A stretch of 64,000 bases of DNA, from positions 992,001 to 1,056,000 of the forward strand of contig NZ_PDBS01000001.1 in assembly GCF_002572525.1 (NCBI RefSeq), in the 5' to 3' direction. The DNA comes from Natrinema sp. CBA1119 (GTDB lineage: Archaea > Halobacteriota > Halobacteria > Halobacteriales > Natrialbaceae). The translations under genes were made by a program, and so were the position numbers. Each line of letters starts with the position of its first letter. Position 1 is the first letter of the stretch. Of the stretch, positions 57,986 through 64,000 are shown in pieces. The notes beneath the pieces are model-generated. The model saw only the letters and a list, made by a program, of their open reading frames with translations, made no database searches and had not been told where the DNA came from.

Positions 57986-59761
57986 TCAGGGTCGCTCGGG
58001 CCGGTCACCGATATCCCCGCCGTAAACGACGCCGCGTTCGGCGTCGACGGTGACCGTCTCGCCGTCTCGGAGCGCCGTGATGTCGGCATCGCTGATCATC
58101 GGGATCCCCAGTTCGCGCGCGACCAGCGCCGGATAGCCGGTCATTCCTCGCTCGGCGTTGACGATGCCGGCGATCCGATCCGTCTCGCCCGCGAACTCCT
58201 CGTCGAACGCCGCGGGGAGGGCGAGGATCGCTCCCTCGGGCACGTCCGAGAGGTCGCCGTCCGACAGGCGGACGAGCGGTCCGGTCGCTCGGCCCTCGAC
58301 GACGACCTGTCCCGTCGTCAGCGCGTCCGCGGCGACGTGAACCTTCAGCATGTTCGTCGTGTTCGCCCCCTCGAGATCGGTCATCATGCCACAGAGGACG
58401 ACGACGGTGTCCCCGCTCTCGGCGACGCCGGCGTCCAGTGCGGCCTGGACCGCCTTCTCGACGACGGCGTCGGCACCCTGATCCGAGACGTGCGCGTACA
58501 GCGGGGTCACGCCCCACGACAGCGCGAGCTGGCGGCGCACCGACTGGCTCGGCGTCGAGGCCACGACCGGCACGCCGGGCCGATACTTTGCCGTCTTCAG
58601 CGCGGTGTAGCCGGACTCCGTCGCGGCGACAACCGCGTCAGCGCCGATATCACGCGCCAGAAAGCGCGCGGAGCGAGCCAGCGCATCCGTCCGGGCATCG
58701 CCCGAAGCGGGCACGCGCTGCTCGAGCAACTCCGCGTACTCGCCGGAGCCCTCGACCTCGCGGACGATGCTGTCCATCGCGTCGACGACGGCGACGGGGT
58801 GATCGCCGACCGCCGTCTCGGCCGACAGCATGACCGCGTCGGTGCCGTCGAGGACGGCGTTGGCCACGTCCGAGGCCTCCGCGCGCGTCGGCCGTCGAGC
58901 GTGGACCATCGAGTCGAGCATCTCCGTCGCGGTGATGACCGGCCGGCCCGCCTCGCGACACCTGCGGATGATCCGCTTTTGGATCATCGGCACGTCCTCC
59001 ATCGGACACTCGACGCCGAGGTCGCCGCGCGCGACCATCACGCCGTAGGCGGCGTCGATGATCTCGTCTAAGTTTTCGACCGCGCCGGCGCGTTCGATTT
59101 TCGCGATGATCGGAATGTCTGTACCCGCTTCCTCGAGGACCTCGCCGACCTCGTAGACGTCGTCGGCGTCCCGGACGAAACTCGCCGCGACGAAGTCGAC
59201 CCCTTTCTCGGCGGCCAGTTCGAGGTCCCGCCGGTCTTTCTCGGTGACGACGTCGAGGTCGAGTTCGACGCCGGGAACGTTGACTCCCTTGCGGCCGCCC
59301 AACTCGCCACCGGTGTCGACCCGTGCGCGAACGGCGTCGCTCTCGTGATCACCGCGCGTCTCGCGCCCGAGGACGGTCGTCTCGATCAGGCCGTCGTCGA
59401 GCAGGATCCGGTCTCCCGGCTCGACGGCATCGATCGACACCGAGAGCCCGACCACGTTCGACGTCGCCTCCTCGCCCTCGACGAACCGAATTTCGGCCCC
59501 GGTCTCGAGGGACACCGTCTCGCCGTCGGGCAGCGGCGCGGTCCGAATCTCGGGGCCCTTCGTGTCGAGCATGACCGCGACGGGTTCCGTTCGCTCCTCG
59601 TCGACCGCACGGACCCGATCGATCAGGTCGGCCCGATCCTCGGGGCTGCCGTGACTCGCGTTCAGCCGCGCGACGGACATCCCGGCCGCGGCGAGGTCGC
59701 GGATCGTCTCGCGATCGTTCGACGCCGGCCCCAGCGTACAGACGATCTTCGCGTTTCTCAT
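57986..59761 (-). CDS. pyk: Pyruvate kinase with PEP-mobile-like C-terminal domain
   Basis: This 591-residue glycolytic enzyme makes ATP and pyruvate. Catalytic regions are MRNAKIVCTLGPASNDRET at the N-terminus, ARLNASHGSPEDR, IAKIERAGAVENLDEIIDA (Lys and Glu), MVARGDLGVECPMEDVPMIQ and ATEMLDSM. Residues after about 470 form an extra domain like the PEP-utilising mobile domain (VVEGRATGPLVRLSDGDLSD ... GYPALVARELGIPMI). The His usual in TSHxAIVARELGIP is replaced (MTGYPALVARELG), so phosphotransfer at that site is unlikely. Confidence 0.95.
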   Translation of the reverse strand: MRNAKIVCTLGPASNDRETIRDLAAAGMSVARLNASHGSPEDRADLIDRVRAVDEERTEPVAVMLDTKGPEIRTAPLPDGETVSLETGAEIRFVEGEEATSNVVGLSVSIDAVEPGDRILLDDGLIETTVLGRETRGDHESDAVRARVDTGGELGGRKGVNVPGVELDLDVVTEKDRRDLELAAEKGVDFVAASFVRDADDVYEVGEVLEEAGTDIPIIAKIERAGAVENLDEIIDAAYGVMVARGDLGVECPMEDVPMIQKRIIRRCREAGRPVITATEMLDSMVHARRPTRAEASDVANAVLDGTDAVMLSAETAVGDHPVAVVDAMDSIVREVEGSGEYAELLEQRVPASGDARTDALARSARFLARDIGADAVVAATESGYTALKTAKYRPGVPVVASTPSQSVRRQLALSWGVTPLYAHVSDQGADAVVEKAVQAALDAGVAESGDTVVVLCGMMTDLEGANTTNMLKVHVAADALTTGQVVVEGRATGPLVRLSDGDLSDVPEGAILALPAAFDEEFAGETDRIAGIVNAERGMTGYPALVARELGIPMISDADITALRDGETVTVDAERGVVYGGDIGDRPERP

Positions 59762-59894
59762 GTCGGACGATACTGCCAGCATCGCCTAAAAGATGGTCAC
59801 TTACTCGCGTTCGAGTACCCCTCTCGGCGACTCGCCGTCGAGCCCGTCGCCTGCCACGCCAACCGTTTTCCTCGGATCGCCCCTCCGAACCGAT

Positions 59895-60182
59895 ATGCCG
59901 ACCTACGCCACGCTCGTCGATCTCGCCGATCGCGATGTCCAGAACGCGCAGGAACTCGCGACGATCTGGGGCGAAATTCGAACGGAGTTCGAGGAACACG
60001 GTGCGCGACTCCGCAACTCCTACGCCGCCCTCGGCGAATACGATTTCCTCGTCGTCTTCGAGACCGACGACAACGAGGCGGCGTTCAAGTCGGCGCTGAC
60101 GCTCCATCGGCACGGTCTCGAGGGGAAGACGATGGAAATCGTCGACACCGACGACTTCTCGAACGTCGTCGACGAGATCTGA
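59895..60182 (+). CDS. GYD-domain protein
   Basis: This 95-residue protein starts MPTYATLVDLADRDVQNAQE and has YAALGEYDFLVVFETDDNEA near residue 45, the core of the GYD domain, a small ferredoxin-like fold. The biochemical role is not known. It is a single gene between pyk (divergent) and the K-channel-like gene. Confidence 0.85.
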   Translation: MPTYATLVDLADRDVQNAQELATIWGEIRTEFEEHGARLRNSYAALGEYDFLVVFETDDNEAAFKSALTLHRHGLEGKTMEIVDTDDFSNVVDEI

Positions 60183-60259
60183 TCGAGACGTCGCGCCGGC
60201 GACGGTGCCGCCGAGTTCCGCCGCTCGAGAGCAGCGGTACAGCGGGACAGCAGCCCGCA

Positions 60260-61024
60260 TCAGTCCGCCGGCCGCTCGAGCAGCCGGGTGACGCGCTCGC
60301 CGCTGACCACTTCGGGGATGACGACTTCGTCGGCGCCGGCCTCGCGCGCGACCGACTCGTAGACCTCGTCGCCGACGCGGACGAGGACCTCGGCCGAGGA
60401 CGCGGCCGTCCCGCTGACGATCGCGATCTGGATGTTGACGTTCGAGTCGTCGATCGCGGCGACGAGTTTCGTCGCCCGATCGACCCCGGCGGTTCGCAGC
60501 ACCTGTTCCCGTCTGGCGTCGCCCTCCACGAGGAGGTGGCCGTCCTCCCGAGCGCGTTCCGCGTTGTCCGCGTCTATCTCGATGACGACGACCGCTCGAC
60601 CCGCCTCGGCGAGCCGGTTTGCGACCGTGCGTCCGAACATGCCGTAGCCACAGACGATAACGTGATCGTCGCTGTTCCGGATTCGTCGTTGCATCGTTGC
60701 TCGTGATACCTCCGTGGAAATCCGTCCCCCGAATAGTTCGGTGACGACCGTCTCGCCGATCCACAGCCCCGAGAGGACGAGTCCGACCGTCACCACCACG
60801 GCGTAGGCCTTCGTCGATCGATCGGGACCGGCGTGTGCCTCGAAGTGCAGATCGATGCTCGTCGGATCGATCATCCAGAACGCTGCCTCCACGAGACCGA
60901 CGTTCCCGAGCATCGCATAGCCAAGAATTCCCGCCGCGACGATCGCAACGAAGACGCCGATCGGCGCGACCATCTGGCGCAGGATCGGTCGATTCCCGAA
61001 ATTCGGTGTGCTATCGGGGAACAC
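60260..61024 (-). CDS. Potassium-channel-like NAD-binding (TrkA-N) protein without selectivity filter
   Basis: This 254-residue protein begins with GTG and has two membrane helices (MVAPIGVFVAIVAAGILGYA and TKAYAVVVTVGLVLSGLWIG). The loop between them (EAAFWMIDPTSIDLHFEAHA) lacks the TVGYG filter of a K channel. The C-terminal half is a TrkA-N Rossmann domain: HVIVCGYGMFGRTVANRLAE, VVVIEIDADNAERAREDG, VEGDARREQVLRTAGV. It may regulate or form a degenerate channel. TACAAATA at 61046-61053 is a TATA site 22-29 bases upstream. Confidence 0.85.
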   Translation of the reverse strand: MFPDSTPNFGNRPILRQMVAPIGVFVAIVAAGILGYAMLGNVGLVEAAFWMIDPTSIDLHFEAHAGPDRSTKAYAVVVTVGLVLSGLWIGETVVTELFGGRISTEVSRATMQRRIRNSDDHVIVCGYGMFGRTVANRLAEAGRAVVVIEIDADNAERAREDGHLLVEGDARREQVLRTAGVDRATKLVAAIDDSNVNIQIAIVSGTAASSAEVLVRVGDEVYESVAREAGADEVVIPEVVSGERVTRLLERPAD

Positions 61025-61045
61025 AGTTAACGATCCGTATCGGCA

Positions 61046-61053
61046 TACAAATA
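61046..61053 (-). promoter_or_regulatory. TATA box of the TrkA-N gene
   Basis: On the minus strand TATTTGTA lies 22-29 bases before the GTG start (61024), supporting both the start choice and leaderless transcription. Confidence 0.55.
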
Positions 61054-61307
61054 GCTATCTGAAATGGTTTTTAATCCACGTTCGTCGAGTATATCGGAGT
61101 TTTGATGAGGAGATAGTAAAATTTGCGAGCCGGCGAGTCGATGGAGATCGATCTCGAAATCGTCTCGACCACCGTCTCGGAGTACCGGACTCCTCGAGAC
61201 GACCGCGAGAGCGAATGCGACAGTACTGGGCTCTGCGCCGGAGCGTCGAATCGCAGTCGCTTTTCGGTTCGAGGAGAGAAGTGCGGCGGTGCCCGACCGA
61301 GTGGGCC

Positions 61308-61478
61308 TTACCAGAGTCCGGCGAGGTTCCCGAACGCCATGAGAGAAAAAAGTGACAGCGCGATCACTACTAATGCCGTCACTTCCGCCGATTCGGGAGT
61401 CTTCGGCACCCGTGCGAGCCAATTTGACCGCGTATTCGTCCTGACGGACTCCCATACGCTACTGTCACTCTGTGCCAT
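61308..61478 (-). CDS. 56-residue single-helix membrane protein
   Basis: This small protein starts MAQSDSSVWESVRTNTRSNW and ends ALVVIALSLFSLMAFGNLAGLW, with one membrane helix at the C-terminus. The start at 61478 is supported by CTATAAC on the minus strand (61501-61507), 26 bases upstream. The longer in-frame start (61523) would lie upstream of that box. Likely a genuine small gene of unknown function; similar haloarchaeal tiny membrane proteins exist. Confidence 0.68.
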   Translation of the reverse strand: MAQSDSSVWESVRTNTRSNWLARVPKTPESAEVTALVVIALSLFSLMAFGNLAGLW

Positions 61479-61500
61479 ATGGTACCAATGGATAGCATCC

Positions 61501-61507
61501 GTTATAG
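61501..61507 (-). promoter_or_regulatory. TATA box of the 56-residue membrane protein gene
   Basis: CTATAAC on the minus strand is centred 26 bases before the ATG (61478). Confidence 0.55.
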
Positions 61508-61667
61508 TAGTATTTGAGCGCAATTGACACTCCGGACGCTGTACACAGGGCTCGCGCGGTGAGCGACACGCAAGCCCCTCGAGGAAAACGGGGCTCTCGA
61601 GGGTCGAAACACGAACGGAGATCCAACGGCTTCAAAAAACGGATCGTCCCCGCTGGTCTCAGGAGGG

Positions 61668-63797
61668 TTACTTGATCTTCTCGCCGACCGCGGCGTCGCC
61701 GTGGGTGGTCAGCAGGTCCGCCTCCTCGCCGGCCGCGAGGATCATGCCGTTGGATTCGACGCCGAACAGTTCGGCCTTTTCCATATTCGCGAGTAGTACG
61801 CACTTCGTCCCCGGCAACTCCTCGAGGTCGTGAAGTTGCTTGATCCCCGCGACGATCTGTCGCGTCTCGAAGCCGATGTCGACCTCGAGGCGCGCGAGGT
61901 CGTCCGCGCCCTCGATCCCCTCGGCCGTTTCGATCCGACCGACGCGGATGTCGAGCTCCTGAAAGTCGTCGAAGCCGATCCGCTCGTCGGCCAGCGCCTC
62001 GAGGTCGTCGAGGTCGTCGGTGTCCGTCATACCGCCTGATTCGTCCCCTGCCGTGTCGTCGCTTTCGGTTTCGGCTGCGTCGTCCGTCTCGTCGTCGCCG
62101 TCCGTGGCCGCGTCGACGCGATCCTCGAGTTTTTCGGTCAGTTCCGCGACGCGGTCGTCCTCGATCTTCTCGAAGAGTTCGCCCGGTTCGTCGAAGCTCC
62201 GCGGCGGGGCCTCGAGCGCGTCCTCGAGGTGGGCGTCGGCAACGTCGCCGTCCTCGCCGATCTGCGCCCAGAGGTCCTGGGATTTGTCGGGGGTGATCGG
62301 CTCGAGGAGGACGCCGACGGCCTTGGCGAGCTGGACGCAGTCGCGGATGACCTGTGCAGCTTTTTCGGGCTCTTCATCGGTGAGCTTCCAGGGCTCGTTG
62401 CGCTGGATGTACTCGTTGCCGAACTGGGCGAGTTGCGTCGCGGCCTGACCGACCCCGCGCATGGAGTAGTCGTTGACGCTCTCGCGCACGTCGCCGATGG
62501 CTCCCTCGATACGCTCGCGGACTTCCTCGGAGACGTCGGCGTCCGGCGTGCCCTCGTAGTTGCGGTAGGCAAAGAGCAGCGAGCGGTACCAGAAGTTGCC
62601 GACGGTACCCACTAACTCGCCGTTGACTTTCTCCTGGAAGGCGTCCCAGGAGAAGTCGACGTCCTGCTGGAGGCCGCCGGTCGTCGTCAGGTAGTAGCGC
62701 AGCAGGTCGGGATGGAACCCCTCCTCGAGGTACTCCTTCGCCCAGATCGCTCGATTTCGGCTCGTCGAGAGCCCCTTCCCGTTGATCGTAATGAAGCCGG
62801 TCGCGGCGATCCCGCGGGGCTTGTTGTAGCCCGCGCCCTCGAGCATCGCCGGCCAGAAGATCGCGTGGTGCTGGATGATGTCCCGGCCGATGACGTGCAT
62901 GATCTCACCGTCTCCCTTCCAGACCTGTTCCCAGTCGTACTCGTCCGTGCCGACGCGTTCGGAGTACTGCTTCGTGCTCGAGATGTACTCGATCGGGGCG
63001 TCGACCCAAACGTAGAGGACGAGGTCGTCACCGTCGTCTCCGGCGGCTTCGTCGTCAGGATAGTCGATCCCCCAATCCATGTCCCGCGTGATACACCAGT
63101 CTTGGAGGCCGTCTTCGATCCACTGCCGCGGCTGGTTGCGCGCGTTCGAGGTCCCCTCGAGCCCGTCCAAAAATTCGGTGAGGAAATCGGTGAACTCGGA
63201 GACCTCGAAGAACTTGTGGCTCCGCTCGCGATACTCTGCGGGGTTGCCCGTGATCGTGCTCGTCGGGTCTTCGACTTCGCCCGGCTCGAGGTGGCGCTGA
63301 CAGCCCTCGTCGCACTCGTCGCCGCGGGCTTTCGCGCCGCAGTAGGGACAGGTGCCCTCGACGTAGCGGTCGGGGAGGTACTGGTCGGCCTCGGGGTCGT
63401 AGGCGACCTGAATCTCCTTCTCGTAGATGTAGCCCTCGTCGTCCAGCGTGCGGACGATCTCCTGCGTGAGTTCGGTGTTCGTCTCGTCGTGGGTGTGGCC
63501 GTAGTTGTCGAAGTCGACGTTGAACTTCGGGAACGTCTCCTCGTACTGGCGGTGCCACTCCAGCGCGAAGTCTTCTGGGTCGACGCCCTGCTGTTCAGCG
63601 TTGACCGCGACCGGCGTCCCGTGCATGTCCGATCCGCAGACGTAGATGGAGTCCTGGCCCAGCGTCTCGAGCGCGCGATTGAACGCGTCCGCGCCGATGT
63701 ACCCCCGAAGGTGACCGATGTGCAGGTCGCCGTTGGCGTAGGGCAACCCGCAGGTCACGACGGCGGGTTCGTCCGTCGGAAACTCGTCGTGGCTCAT
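61668..63797 (-). CDS. metG: Methionine-tRNA ligase with C-terminal tRNA-binding domain
   Basis: This 709-residue class I synthetase charges tRNA-Met. The ATP-binding signature is GDLHIGHLRGYI near residue 25; a zinc knuckle CPYCGAKARGDECDEGC is inserted near 140; the KMSKS-like motif is NGKGLSTSRNRA. An acidic low-complexity linker (about 545-600) precedes the tRNA-binding OB domain (ELDIRVGRIETAEGIEGADD ... LLANMEKAELFGVESNGMIL). The start is the ATG at 63797; an in-frame ATG three codons upstream gives MTTMSHDE. The stop is at 61668. Confidence 0.96.
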   Translation of the reverse strand: MSHDEFPTDEPAVVTCGLPYANGDLHIGHLRGYIGADAFNRALETLGQDSIYVCGSDMHGTPVAVNAEQQGVDPEDFALEWHRQYEETFPKFNVDFDNYGHTHDETNTELTQEIVRTLDDEGYIYEKEIQVAYDPEADQYLPDRYVEGTCPYCGAKARGDECDEGCQRHLEPGEVEDPTSTITGNPAEYRERSHKFFEVSEFTDFLTEFLDGLEGTSNARNQPRQWIEDGLQDWCITRDMDWGIDYPDDEAAGDDGDDLVLYVWVDAPIEYISSTKQYSERVGTDEYDWEQVWKGDGEIMHVIGRDIIQHHAIFWPAMLEGAGYNKPRGIAATGFITINGKGLSTSRNRAIWAKEYLEEGFHPDLLRYYLTTTGGLQQDVDFSWDAFQEKVNGELVGTVGNFWYRSLLFAYRNYEGTPDADVSEEVRERIEGAIGDVRESVNDYSMRGVGQAATQLAQFGNEYIQRNEPWKLTDEEPEKAAQVIRDCVQLAKAVGVLLEPITPDKSQDLWAQIGEDGDVADAHLEDALEAPPRSFDEPGELFEKIEDDRVAELTEKLEDRVDAATDGDDETDDAAETESDDTAGDESGGMTDTDDLDDLEALADERIGFDDFQELDIRVGRIETAEGIEGADDLARLEVDIGFETRQIVAGIKQLHDLEELPGTKCVLLANMEKAELFGVESNGMILAAGEEADLLTTHGDAAVGEKIK

Positions 63798-64000
63798 GGT
63801 CGTCACGTTGCGCTGCCGGGCGTAAAACCCGCCGGTTTCGATCGCTCGATCCGCCGACCGCTGTCACGCGTTCGCGACCGTTCGGCCCCCGCCTCGAGCG
63901 AGAACGGTGGAGGTGTGTCGAGTACGACCGCGAAAAGCGATAGACGCGAAACGATGACGGCGGCACGAGGGGCGTGATACGGCCGTCGAAACGAACGCGA

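Overview
The window is chromosomal DNA of a haloarchaeon. It is GC-rich, its proteins are very acidic, most genes appear leaderless with a TATA box about 27 bases upstream of the start codon, and it carries archaeal hallmark genes: TFB, archaeal RPA with its partner protein, a ba3-type oxidase, Tat-exported proteins, a PGF-type C-terminal sorting signal, and the archaeal aspartate-semialdehyde route into the shikimate pathway. The cytochrome, trp/aro and rpa gene order fits the Natrialbales/Haloferacales core; I cannot name a species.

Layout. 1-5.2 kb: a truncated three-OB-fold RPA gene, a small Tat-exported protein, and a GMC oxidoreductase with its Tat-exported small subunit. 5.4-6.4 kb: tRNA-Arg(GCG) followed by partial copies of its own 3' end and hairpin-rich non-coding DNA. 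6.4-9.4 kb: an exported PQQ-type propeller, RNase P RNA (minus strand) and an AMMECR1 protein. 9.6-19.8 kb: pncB, two paralogous HELTH-motif surface proteins, an SDR, a VKOR-SPW fusion, a GH15 glucoamylase-like enzyme, an SPW protein and a Cys-rich four-helix metal-binding protein. 20-25.3 kb: a membrane/winged-helix pair, a cysteine hydrolase, two tiny membrane paralogues, a thioesterase, an M23-like protein, a lipoate ligase-like protein and a CDGSH protein. 25.3-32.2 kb: a ba3 cytochrome oxidase operon with a divergent Cu ATPase/SafE assembly module. 32.4-39.5 kb: a sugar nucleotidyltransferase, a DapA-family aldolase, a 57-residue zinc-finger protein, the rpa3-type operon, a carboxylesterase with a coupled VOC dioxygenase, and an RHH protein. 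39.8-43.8 kb: trpCBA plus the first shikimate enzyme; aroB' and aroD follow at 49-51.5 kb. 43.8-64 kb: a Zn CDF exporter, a SprT-like protein, HAD enzymes, a CARF-like regulator, a cyclin-box protein, TFB, an ITP/XTP phosphatase, a stomatin/NfeD pair, pyruvate kinase, a K-channel-like NAD-binding protein and metG.

The main discovery candidates are RNA or DNA structures, not proteins. The RNase P RNA appears to carry a tandem array of five P3-like stem-loops where one is expected. A modular double-hairpin element (hairpin, short GGAA...CGA linker, second GC hairpin, often followed by GAGC) recurs next to tRNA-Arg, in a dispersed repeat at 35 kb, possibly in the RNase P RNA, and in frame inside trpB and twice inside trpA. 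A larger dispersed repeat with conserved ends and a variable middle is present at 24.7 kb and, inverted, at 35.1 kb.

Functionally the window is mostly housekeeping: aromatic amino-acid synthesis, NAD salvage, DNA replication/repair, respiration with copper handling, and cell-surface proteins. There is no prophage, complete IS element or CRISPR array.
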